Positions 1-10,461 of a stretch of 64,000 nt of DNA are shown one piece after another. The notes below the pieces were generated by a model, which ran no database searches, was not told the DNA's origin, and saw only the letters and a list, made by a program, of their open reading frames with translations. Where the stretch lies: positions 6,091,501 through 6,155,500 of the forward strand of contig CM060196.1 in assembly GCA_030549335.1 (NCBI GenBank). The letters are read 5' to 3'. Numbering within the stretch: the stretch's first letter is position 1; every line of letters begins with the position of its first letter. A program made the position numbers and the translations under genes. The DNA comes from Pontederia crassipes. Its lineage: Eukaryota; Streptophyta; Magnoliopsida; Commelinales; Pontederiaceae.

Positions 1-558
1 ATGTTCTTGTTCCCAGATTAGGATCCATGCAATATTCTAAGGTCCTTAATCTGCATGAATTGTGTGTTATTGGGTAGATCATGAACACATTATTCCCACC
101 TTTTTCTTTGTCCACGAGGGATCCACAAGCCCAAAAAATAGCATTTTGCTAAAAAAGTGAAATGATATTAATTTAAAATAATATGATCATAGAACAATTC
201 CCAGTAGTTAGCAATAGTGAGGTGAAAAAATCACTAAAAAATAAGGAAGAAATGCAATAATATGAAAATACTTTTTTTGGATGTAAATGTAAAATATGTT
301 TATACATATAATGTGCACTGGGAAAATACTTAGACACTTATATTTGCTCTTCTTTTCAAAAAGCAACATTGCCTCTCAGAATATAAGTGTGGCAACAGCT
401 TATTCGATACTGAGCAAACTGATCTTTTTTCCTCCTATTGTGGTTCCTTGTTAATTGTGGTGAATGTGAAAACATTGATGGAAGAGAGACATATATACAT
501 CTACTAGAATTTGATACTTCTCTTTGTTTTTTGTTCTTGAATCAGATACTTCTTTTAG
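1..558. other. AT-rich sequence upstream of the first visible exon
   Basis: No coding exon could be supported here. The stretch is AT-rich and ends in a pyrimidine-rich acceptor (tcttttag, 551-558) that opens the first exon of the phosphopantetheinyl transferase gene. It is probably intron of that gene, whose 5' exons would lie left of the window. Confidence 0.5.
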
Positions 559-2320
559 AATTCATCCAAGATCGTTCGTGTTCAGGAAGAATGAATTTGG
601 CAAACCTGAGGTGATTTGTTTACCAACTAGTGGGATGATTTGTTTATTTCTTGTAGGCCCCGACAGCCAACATAAAATCATGTCGAATCTTATGAACATG
701 GATCAACGAATATAGAGCGGAATGACGTCGTATGATCCATGTAGCCGACCCCACCTAGTGGGATAAGGCTTTGTTGTTGTTATTGTTGTTGTTGTTGACA
801 TTCGTTATTGATCCATGTTTAATGACATGATTCTGTTCAATCTGGGTGAATGCTAATTCTTTCTTTATAATTGTTAATCCAGGTAGCTTACCAAGATGAT
901 GATCCTTCTATGGTCTCGTCCTTGCAGTTCAATGTTTCACATACACCTTCCATGATTGTTTGTGGTGTGACCTTAGATGTACCTGTAATATTATTACATC
1001 CAAGATCAAGAAAAATTTTGCATGAACATTCTGTCATGACAATGTTTATCTCAACTCGATTAATATTTACTGTTTATGTAGCGCAGATCGGCATCGATAT
1101 CGAAGAAAAACGACGGAAGACAACTAACAGCATCCATGCTCTTGCTCGCCGTTATTTTTCTCCTGCAGAAATAGAATACTTGAATGGTTTCAATGATTTT
1201 GAGAGTCAACGAAAGGAGTTTATTAAGATATGGACTATTAAAGTAAGTTATTTCAGAAGACAATGAACTCATAGTGAAGTGCCTGTTTCTTTTCATCCAC
1301 GAACTTTGTTAAATTGCCTTTTATGGGCTTGTAACATGCATTCTTCATTAACTCTTAAGTCTTTTGGGAATACAATAAGGTTATAATGTTAGTTGTTAGA
1401 ACTATAGCCTCTAGCTAAATATTGCTAACAGAAGATGCTGAGGAATTTTAGGTGGAAAAATGAACTTATTCTTGCTGCACTTCTTTTTCCAGCATGCCAA
1501 GCCTAGATCTGAGAGGTCCATCCCTTTCCAAAACTACAAGGAATAGCTCAAAAGTTCTATCTCAAAATCATCCCCATGCAATCTATTTCGGGAAATGCCC
1601 TTTTCTATCCAATATTATTAAAATGTTTGTGTCATCCTGTTTATTTGGTCTAAACTACTGACACGCTAGAAGAAATTGCAATCCGAGAGAGCACTCTGTT
1701 TGTAGTATTTGATCATTATTGCCGTACTTCAACATGTAAATCATAGTGCCTTAGATTAAGGAGTTTGTCTCATGTTTTCTAGGAAGCATATGTTAAAGCT
1801 CTTGGACGGGGATTCTCAGGTGCACCCTTTAAGGATTTCACTATTCGCTTTGGAGCAGTTAAAGAATCTCTGGTTTCTGGAAACTCTGAAGTATGTCTTA
1901 ATCCAGAAGTTTTAGTCATGTGCTTATTTCTTCCTATTGGCTCTTATTTATTGGTGGCTTCCTATGCTGAGATCCCAAACTGGGGTAATTCTTCTCAAAC
2001 TTCATTTGTTGGTATTAGGCATGGCAAATATCCGTGGAACCTAGTCCTCACTCAGAAAACCTCACTAGCAGTTGGCAGTTTGAAGTATTTGAACTTTGTG
2101 GTTCTCACTATGCAGCAATTTGCGTGGGTAAAGATGAGAACATGACAGGTAATCAAATTAAGCATCATCAACGGAGAAGTTAAAATTGCTCAACAGTTTT
2201 ATATATGTTCTTGCAGAGCAACGCCCACTTGAATTGAAGGTGTGGAAGACAATTCCACTTGTGGAGGATGAATGCACTTCAGACGCCTCTGGGACTAGCC
2301 TTTTTCTATACTCTACATAA
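559..2320 (+). CDS. 4'-phosphopantetheinyl transferase, 3' part (six exons; 5' end outside window)
   Basis: Sfp/HetI-type phosphopantetheinyl transferase, which moves the phosphopantetheine arm of CoA onto carrier proteins. Exons read as 559-610, 883-984, 1087-1242, 1783-1890, 2019-2148 and 2217-2320. All have GT-AG borders, and phases agree to a TAA at 2318-2320. Family motifs appear in order: GKPE (end of exon 559-610), FNVSHT (Ser-His-Thr), IGIDIE with the Mg-binding Asp/Glu, FSPAEIEYL, and FIKIW-TIK joined across the 1243-1782 intron to EAYVKALGRGF, giving the W-x-x-K-E-A-Y helix. The C-terminal part ends in LFLYST. About 217 codons are visible, so the N-terminal third is missing off the left edge. 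The 611-882 intron carries a SINE-like insertion. The family assignment is firm; the carrier protein served (plastid, mitochondrial or cytosolic) cannot be told. Confidence 0.85.
657..797 (+). mobile_element. 5'-truncated SINE-like element (RTE-type 3' end)
   Basis: The stretch starts near gccccgacagcc and runs through gtagccgaccccacctagtgggataa-type sequence into a (TTG)n/(TTATTG) tail. It matches, in the same order, the complete copy at 7409-7589 (opposite strand) and the last part of the RTE LINE at 7641-8215. It lies wholly inside an intron of the phosphopantetheinyl transferase gene. No clear target-site duplication was seen, and the 5' part of the element is missing. Confidence 0.75.
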
Positions 2321-3232
2321 GAGGCTAAGAAGAAGCGTTGGCTGGAGTAGGTAATTCCAATTTCGGTGTAGAAATAGTCATTCGGACCTACAAGATTTGA
2401 AAGTTCCAGAAGGCAGTAAAAAAAATTTAAGATGACAAATTCGAGGACAAAAAGTTCGAGCGATTTTTTATAGAATCCAATTTTGGCAGAAGGCAGAGAA
2501 ATTTTATTATTAAATATTCTCTCATCAATCATCACTGTGAATCTAATGTTCTCTGATCCAATAGTAATATGTTTATTTGTGTTCTTTAAATAATTTTCTT
2601 CCATTTATCAGTATTCAAGAGCAGTTTTGTGGATTCATTATATCAAAAAGTAATTTTTCTTTGACCCTCCTAATCCTTCGGGACAGCCATGTTACTTGCA
2701 CTACTGCATTATATCCCGATCCGATTAATCCAACTTCTATTGGTTTGGGTTGGGTTGTATCAAGTTAGGCAATGTAACTTGGCCGCATCAAATTTGATTA
2801 TATTGTCTCAAATTTTGACTGAGTATCGAATTTCATGAGTAATAATTTGATAAGGGAACATGAACGTGCACTTATTACAATCTTAAATTATTTGTGAACT
2901 CCAGAATTATTTATTGAATGGTTTCAGGACTAATGATCTACACCTATGCGATGCACACACTTCATTGGATGTCTTGATACCAACCAAAATATCAAACAAA
3001 AAGTATTAATAATAAATTCACATTGAATTATCTAAATTATTATATAATGCTCATATAAATCACTGATTCTTATTTATTTAATCAATATTCGTCCTTATTT
3101 TATTTCTAAACTTGATTTTGATCTTATATTTACTTAAAATGATTGTCAAGTATATTTCATAATTCTTAAAATTATATTCTTTAAAACATATTGTAGTTAA
3201 TAGTATACCCAATATTTCCATTGCTTAAATAC
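2321..3232. other. 3' flank of the transferase gene and AT-rich intergenic DNA
   Basis: This contains the probable 3' UTR followed by AT-rich sequence. No convincing reading frame, repeat border or RNA gene was seen. Confidence 0.5.
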
Positions 3233-3756
3233 TAAGGGCCTGTTTGGCTATGAAAGAGATATATCCAAAATTTTAAAATTCCTTAAGGAATGCACTTTTC
3301 ATTTTTAAGAAAATTCTCCGGTAGTAATATTTTCGACGTGCTGTTTGGAAATTGTAAAGGAACCAATGCTTTATTCATCCACTTTACAGCCGCACTCTTG
3401 ACGTTCGACGCTTCATCTTTTTTGGTCCGCCTCTTCGTCGTTGTGCCGAGCACAGACAACTTTGTCCGCCGGCTTCTTCGCCACTACCCGGAGCACGTCT
3501 CCCACTTTTTGTCCATTTGCTTTTTCGCCGTCCAACCGAGCACGATGTCTTCACTCGTCGGTGAAAAAATGAAGGAAAGAAACGGACTTGGCATCGCACA
3601 AAAAAAAAGAGATCTTAGCTAAGATTTTTTTCCTAAGGAAAGCGTGACTTTCCATAATTTTATTTTCTCTTCAAAATGACATTTTTCCTGATGTCGAGCA
3701 CAAAACAATGGAATGAACTCATTCGGGTGGATAAAAGGGCATCCAAACGGTCCTAA
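3233..3756. mobile_element. Tourist-like (PIF/Harbinger-type) MITE
   Basis: About 518 bp (3236-3753) with imperfect terminal inverted repeats: GGGCCTGTTTGG at the left, and CCAAACGGTCC at the right, which reads GGACCGTTTGG inverted. It is flanked by the trinucleotide TAA on both sides (3233-3235, 3754-3756), the usual Harbinger target site. The internal frame of about 110 codons has no recognisable domain and is probably chance. Confidence 0.6.
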
Positions 3757-4012
3757 GTATAAAAAAACACCAAATGTGTTTTTTCTTTTTGTTAAAATGA
3801 GTATACTGCAACATATGGGTATGGACCACCATTGGATATGATTTGATAGTTCACAAATTAATAAATTATACTGCTTTTTTTTTTCGTCTCGTGACGCCAA
3901 GTAGGCGCTCATCGCGTGTCCCCACGATCCTTTGTTGAGTTGTTTCCAACCCTCGAAAAAGGCTTCCATATCAATATATCATAGCAAACGCATATAAGAG
4001 TTATCGTCTCCA

Positions 4013-4020
4013 TATATAAA
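4013..4020 (+). promoter_or_regulatory. Candidate TATA box for the Ser/Arg-rich protein gene
   Basis: TATATAAA lies just upstream of a pyrimidine-rich, GC-richer stretch (about 4045-4172) that looks like a plant leader exon. A candidate splice donor, gtacgtac, begins at 4173. The start of transcription is inferred, not shown. Confidence 0.45.
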
Positions 4021-7000
4021 CTCGAGCGGGCGAGTCCACGCGAGTCTTTGCGCACGAGAAAAGGAAAGGCGTATCCTTCTCTCCTCCTCAAGCGCGTCGC
4101 CGGCAACCTACAACGCCTCCTCTCTCCTCCGTTAAGATTTCTGGCTCGCGACTTCTCCTTTTCGACGGATTCGTACGTACTTCTTAGATCTAGAGTTCAT
4201 CGATCTCGAACTGCCTCTTTTTTGGCTTATTTTTGTGTTCCTTTCGAAATTTTCGGGTGGGATCTTAGTGTTTGCTTGAATTCATGTGTGACCGTCTGGA
4301 TCTAGAATTTCTAAAGGTTCTCTTAGGTTCTCATGATATTATTTGTTTTTCTCTGGTTTTCTTAGCGGTTACTGGGTTTTTTTTCCTGTGTTTTTCCTTT
4401 TTTTCAGTTTTTGATGTGCTTGATCGTTATGCGTTTCTTGTATACGCTTAGGGATTTAGGATATGCTGATATTGCTCATATTTTACGGATTCCAGCTGTT
4501 TTGTAGGTTTCATTTGACCGATTTATTTGGATACTCGCTGTTTCATCTCAGTTTGATCTGTTTGCATTTGTCTGTTTGCCTTTTAACTGCTTACTGTTAT
4601 TCTTTTTGTTTATTTTACTATACTACCTATTCAGATTTGCTTTGCCTATGATATTCTGCCTCAAGTTTTTTATTCCACTGATGGAGCTTTTCTTGTATCA
4701 GTTAATTGAAAGAAAGAAGCACTCAACTGAATCTGGTGGGCTCATTGCTGGTAGTGGACTTTAGCTTTTACGGTAAGGGATTGCTTTGGTACACTTTCTT
4801 ATGAATTCAATGAGATAAGTTGTATATACTGCTTAAGTGATGAACTTTTAATTGATAACTACTTGCCACCTCATTTTGTATCTATTGAGAGACCGATAGT
4901 ATTTTCTTTTTCTTTTTTCGTTGACCATTCTTCCCTGGTGCATAGATTGAGTAATTAAGCAAGTCTACGGAATGAAGTCCACTATGTAAATATGAGTACT
5001 TCAGTATCTTAGAAGTTAATCCTACTTATTTTATTCCCATCCCTGCCTATTCTGTAACAGGGCTATTCAACGTTCCCTAGATGAATGTACTGGATTAGCT
5101 GGACCATTTGTTATTATTTGCTTGTGAAAGTTAGTTAGAAGACCCAATTGTTATGTTAACTATGATTGTGATGATGAACTCTATCATGAATCATCACAAG
5201 GGGTGAATCGTAAAAATACATAAAGCAATTCAAGTTCAAACTCAAAGTAGAATCCACCCATTAAAAGAAAATTTTTCGAAAATTTGGCATGATGTATGCT
5301 TAAATAAGCCCATGTGCACAATACAACTTTTATAAAATTGCAATAAATATTATTGGCAATTTATAAATATGAATATAAAGGGTTCATGCCCAAGATACTA
5401 ATGCAAAACATGTGAATATCAAGTTCACAAATCATGCAAACAAATGCATGCTTCATCCCTGATAAACCATCATTATGTAAGAGCCTACGTGATTGTAAAA
5501 TCCAAAACAAATAGAAACAATAAAGTTTTTCTTTTGAGAGGATAGAAATAATAGAGTTTAGCAAACAACTTTTGCCTAGTTCATATCTCCATTATGGAAT
5601 ATCAGATACAAACGGTAGGAAATCCAGATCAATATGTTTAACCTCACTCCTAAGCCATCGCACTTATCATCAGGCCATCATGGTGGTTTACAAGCATAAA
5701 TCTTCACCTCGGACTCAATCAACCAACCACAACATTGTTCCATGACAATCTGACAATCAAGCTTATAAAGCACCTTTTCCCAGGTTGTCCAAATTGCTCG
5801 ACCTTCTCTCTGGTGCTCCTCTGACTCAAATGCCCAAGTCTTTGTGAACTGTCAACAAGGGGAAGTCATGGAGGGACAGTAAGCATACAAGATGAAGGTG
5901 TCCTTTAACACCTCGATGCGAATTGACGCAATCACCCCTCTGATGAGGTCCAATGGTCAATGGTGACTTGCTGTCTTGCGAAGAAACCAATGTTATCAGC
6001 ACAAAGAAAACAAATTCCAAATCAAACACACAACCTGAAATCTACATTGCAGGAGAAACTAGTAGAAATCGGTGGTGGCTAACTCCCTGATGAAGGAGAA
6101 AACACAGCAACAGAGCAAACTCCCAATCAATTGATCACATAGAGTCCTCTATTCACAACGTATCATGTCCTCTGGTGTCTTCACAGCTTGCCAGTTTTTT
6201 TTGTCAAATGACAAAAATGCCCCTGAAATGTAATAAAACACACCTTTTGTTTGAATCAGGTTGTTTACTATGATATTACGGTAATGTTCTTATTTTATTG
6301 GGTTTATACGAATTTATAACTGTTTGATTGTTTTACTTGTAGAGTTTTATGTGATTAATCTAGCACAATGATGATACATGATGAATTTTCATGAGTAGTT
6401 GCTTCTGCAGTCATTTGGTAATTTATTCCTTTTGTTTTACCACCCTTTCCTCACATAGTTTGCGATGCATTTATCTTTTTGCTTACATCCATGTGTGATC
6501 TAGCTTCTTCCACCCAATGAACTGAAGCAAAAAGCTTTATCTTCTGTGTTTTGTGAAAGATTTTTCATTGCATTTTTTAACCTTCACCCAAGAGCTATAA
6601 TTACTTCTTTCTTCTCTTACTATAACCAGATTTTATCAATATAAGTACTGTTATTAAAGATTTGACTATAATGATTAAGTTTCCCAAAGTGTTCCAAAGC
6701 AAGTGAAAGTCTGCTACTGATGATTTCCTTTTTTTCCTTCTCTTTCACACGAAAAGCTGATTATTTCTTTTACATAACATATCTCTGATGAGGATATATG
6801 CTAGTTTTAATTGTAACTGTCATTGTACTTAGATAACATATGCATTTACACTTTTTCATTTTTTCTTGACGCCTGCTCATATAACTGACAGTTAAATTGG
6901 GGTTAAATCAACACAATTCTTGTGAATTATAATATGCCAAGTGGTGAAAAGGAACATCAACAAAGTTAAGAGTTCTTTGAGTTTGAGCATCATATTCCTC

Positions 7001-7408
7001 TCATAGAGGGCTTACAAATACATGTTTACATTTAATGAGATTATTATTTCTCGACAGTGAGGAGGCAACGCTTTGCATATTGATTCTAGTGGAAAGAACA
7101 TTTGAGAGAGGTGCTTTTGTATAAGGTAAAAAGTTGAAGCTATGTTAATTTCTGATTTTGGATACTCAACTTTATTTAATTTTGTATATCAGTATGATCC
7201 AGAAGCCTTTCTATTTGGATTTTTTTAGCAACTGATCATGACTAGTTTTGGGTGAAAAAGTGTACTGGTAGGTATGCTTTAAAATATCAAACGCATGGTC
7301 ATGCAACAGAAGTATCAAAATCATATTTTTGGATTGAATTGGATACCATTACCGGTCATCGGAAAATGCTTCACTAAAATGAAATTTCAGCTTTTTATTG
7401 CTGAAATA

Positions 7409-7589
7409 CAACAACAACAACAAAACCTTATCCCACTAGGTGGGGTCGGCTACATGGATCATACGACGTCATATTCGTTGATCCATGTTTATGAGATTCG
7501 ACAGGGTTTTACGCTGGCTGTCGGGGCTTAACACAACCCTCCTCTTTTATCCGGGCTTGGGACCGACTATAAAACATAGGCGGAGTTTT
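7409..7589 (-). mobile_element. Complete SINE-like element with 17-bp TSD
   Basis: On the minus strand it begins near the ggcggagt complement, runs through a tagtcggtcccaagcccgg-type segment and gacgtcgtatgatccatgtag, and ends in a (TTG)n tail. It is bounded by a perfect 17-bp duplication, tttttattgctgaaata, at 7392-7408 and 7590-7606. Its last part is shared with the RTE LINE 52 bp away, which suggests mobilisation by RTE machinery (inference). Confidence 0.8.
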
Positions 7590-7640
7590 TTTTTATTGCT
7601 GAAATAAGCTATGTAATTTTTTACTTTATGTAAACCTGAC

Positions 7641-8215
7641 ATGGTAGTGAGATTGATGACGATGTTAATCATAGAATTCAAGCTGGTTGGTGTAAGTGGA
7701 GGAAAGCCACTGGAGTTCTTTGTGATAGAAAAGTATCCAATAAAGTTAAAGGAAAATTCTATCGTACTGCTATAAGGCCAGCAGTGTTATATGGCAGTGA
7801 ATGTTGGGCTATGAAGGGACAACATGAACGTAAAGTGAGGGTAGCCGAAATGAGGATGTTGAGATGAATGTGTGGTCATACAAGATTAGATAAGATTATG
7901 AATGACCATATACGTGAACGAGTCGGAGTGGCTCCTATTAGTTTGAAAATGGTAGAGAATCGTTTGAGATGGTTTGGTCGTGTTCAGAGAAGACCATTAG
8001 ATGCGCCAGTAAGAAGAGTAGATCAAATAATCTGGAGTCCGATTAAAAGAGAGAGAGGGAGGCCAAGGCGGACACTTGGCGAACTAATAGAGCAAGATCT
8101 ATTGGTGAATAATATACCGAAAGGTTTGGTTACTAATAGAGCGAAATGGCGTCGTATGATCCATGTAGCCGACCCCACCTAGTGGGATAAGGCTTTGTTG
8201 TTATTGTTGTTGTTG
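7641..8215 (+). mobile_element. 5'-truncated RTE-clade LINE, reverse transcriptase C-terminus
   Basis: The reading frame carries the typical RTE C-terminal block: [16 protein letters not shown], then (after a TGA stop at 7865-7867) MCGHTRLDKI, RLRWFGRVQRR and RGRPRRTL, ending in VADPT and a stop. A (TTG)n tail follows. A 14-bp duplication, tatgtaaacctgac, flanks it at 7627-7640 and 8216-8229, so this is a bona fide truncated insertion. The in-frame TGA sits where the family has Trp, and the copy cannot be active. Confidence 0.9.
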
Positions 8216-8809
8216 TATGTAAACCTGACGTGATTACATGTTTTCTTATTGTGTTATGCAGAGAAATCTTGTTTCATTGCGGTTATTGCCTTTTCTTGGA
8301 AAATAAAGTTTGAAACTTCCAACCAATTCATGGCTATTCAATTTCTTATTTTCAAAATGTTTTGGAAATTTACTTCAAAAGAAAATGTTTGGAAATATGT
8401 ATACTTCATTGTGTATTCTGTGTTAACAGAAAACAATTATCTACTTCTGGAGGGGAAAAGAAACAAAATATCTTTATTGGTAACCATCTGTATTGGATGA
8501 ATTATTTACTGGAGGAAAAAAAAACAAAATACCTACCTCTTTTGCATTTTCTTAAATTCTGAACCATCGTACTTGCATTCTTCTGGTTGTACAATGAACC
8601 TTGAAAAGAAAGGATTGTAATTGTGACATTTTAAAAAGGAAGATTTGCAATGCAATTCAGTTAGCAAGTTATGATATTAAACAAAATGATATTTAATTTA
8701 CCTTTGGTGACGCTAAGGAGCTAACATCGTTTTTTCTCTTTTATGAGATGCACTTCCTTGCATCATTTCACGGATTTGCAGGTTTGAAATCTGATCATTG
8801 TGTCATTAA

Positions 8810-9571
8810 ATGGACGCCAAGAACTTCTTACAACTGGTCGAAGAGAAGAAGAAGAGAATTCTGGAGAAGAAAGAAGCCCCCTTGAAATGGGAACAAAAGC
8901 TGGAAGCTGCCGCCAAACCAAAAGCTGATGCAGAAACAAGGGAGAGAAAGCTGAGCGCCATCAAGTACAAGAGGACCAACTCTGGTTCAGATTATGGCGC
9001 TGATTCTGATAGCAGTGATTCTGAAAGGAAGCATAGGAAGAAGAGAATCCACAAGAAACATCGGAAACATGGTCACAACGACTCCTCGGAAGACAGTGGG
9101 AGAAAGAAACACAGATCAAAGAGGAGGAGCTCATGTTCAAGTGACGAGGATGGTACTGATGGCTCTGACCGTATTTCCGAAGATCATCACAGGAAAAAAC
9201 ACAACCACAGGAGGAAGCATAAGCATCACTCATCAAAGGCAGATTCGAGCAGCTCAGGTGCAAGTAGTGAAGAAGAGGAAGAAAGAGCTAACAAAAAGAG
9301 ACATACGAGGCATAAGCGCCATCACAGATCAAGTTATGGAGATTCTGCTTCAGACTCTGAAGGGAGAGGCCAATCAAAGCACAAGCGACATCGAAAATCA
9401 AGTGCCGATGACTCTTCCGATCGTGATGATCAGAAATCTCATCACAGTCGCAGGTGTCATCGCCGTCACAACCATCGGCACCAGGACATGTCCCGAGAAT
9501 CCACTGAGCCTGATGTAAAACCTGAGAGATCTCCCGATGATGACTCGACCATGCAGATGAATTGTATCTAA
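8810..9571 (+). CDS. Ser/Arg/Lys/His-rich nuclear-type protein (FAM133/SR-related type), 253 aa
   Basis: A single coding exon. The acceptor ends at 8781 and the first ATG follows at 8810. Residues 1-45 form a charged, probably helical N-terminus (MDAKNFLQLVEEKKKR, then KKEAPLKWEQKLEAA), the conserved part in plant relatives. Residues 60-245 are low-complexity, with repeated S-D/S-E acidic clusters (phosphorylation-type) alternating with K/R/H-rich runs. This pattern is typical of nuclear splicing-associated RS-like or FAM133-like proteins. No RRM, zinc finger or enzymatic domain is visible, so the molecular role is not established. Codon use is coherent and there is no internal stop. The next gene converges on it from the minus strand (stop at 10462). 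Confidence 0.7.
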   Translation: MDAKNFLQLVEEKKKRILEKKEAPLKWEQKLEAAAKPKADAETRERKLSAIKYKRTNSGSDYGADSDSSDSERKHRKKRIHKKHRKHGHNDSSEDSGRKKHRSKRRSSCSSDEDGTDGSDRISEDHHRKKHNHRRKHKHHSSKADSSSSGASSEEEEERANKKRHTRHKRHHRSSYGDSASDSEGRGQSKHKRHRKSSADDSSDRDDQKSHHSRRCHRRHNHRHQDMSRESTEPDVKPERSPDDDSTMQMNCI

Positions 9572-10461
9572 GTTTTTCCACACGTTCTTGACGCCCTCCC
9601 GTGTCTGCTTGTCGGTAGAAAGGAACGAAGCCGTCAAGCCCAGAAAACTCGTACTAAGGACATTTGATGATTTTAAACAGTCGTGGATAATCCTTGTGTG
9701 AATTATTAACGATAATTGATCCCTGAGGTCTTGGAAAACAAGACCGTCCTGGGAAATGAAACACAATTTTTATGTAAATTTATTGACAGTTTTATATTTA
9801 ACCCAAGGAGTAAACTTGCGTAAAATATTCGTCATTATAAATAATTCTTTGTTTATTCTCATATCACATAGAAAAATCATTCCTTCTGGGCTATGCTTCT
9901 TCTCGTTCTTTCTTGCCCAGAAAAAGGTTAATTATATTTATATATTTAGCTTACTTTTCTAAATATCATAAAAATGAAAAAAAGGAATTATCTTTTAATT
10001 GGAATTTGCGAATGTAGAGACGAACACAATTCAGAACCTGTTTTTATACCGAATACAAAAAAAAAGTTACCTTTTCGTGAATTATTTTTTCTTCTGACAA
10101 TTGATAAAACTATCAAAGATTGAAAATGCAGTGGAGATCAAGAAAAATAATAAAACATTAAAAAAATGTGACCCAAAAATACCCAAGAGATTGGCAATTT
10201 AGAGAGTTTAGCTACGAATATCCATATAGAATGCTAGACAAGATTGCGACAGTCACTAGAAATCGTACGAATAAAAAACTAAGCACATTTTATCTCTCAT
10301 TTTAGGCGTGTCTATAAGGAAAGCTAAACTAAGGAAAGCCTTATTTAAGCTTTCGTATTATTGGACTTTGTTTCGAAAGAATTACATAGATTCAGTAAAA
10401 AAAACACCACAACAAAAATGCATGCCTTGCAGACATTTTCACCTAAAATTCCATGGAATAA
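9572..10461. other. Intergenic region between convergent genes
   Basis: Holds the 3' UTR of the Ser/Arg-rich protein gene (to about 9770) and, on the other strand, the 3' UTR of the pKIWI502-like gene. In between it is AT-rich, with no supportable coding frame. Confidence 0.5.

Larger units (their letters stand above)
4173..8781 (+). other. Probable 4.6-kb 5' UTR intron with nested insertions
   Basis: The candidate donor is at 4173. The acceptor ggatttgcag ends at 8781, 28 bases before the ATG at 8810. The T-rich start (4300-4700) is typical of plant leader introns. Inserted in it are the SINE-like copy (7409-7589) and the RTE LINE tail (7641-8215). A stretch around 5190-6235 looks like foreign repeat DNA because its composition changes and it has no coding frame, but I could not delimit it. 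The exon-intron assignment needs transcript support. Confidence 0.5.
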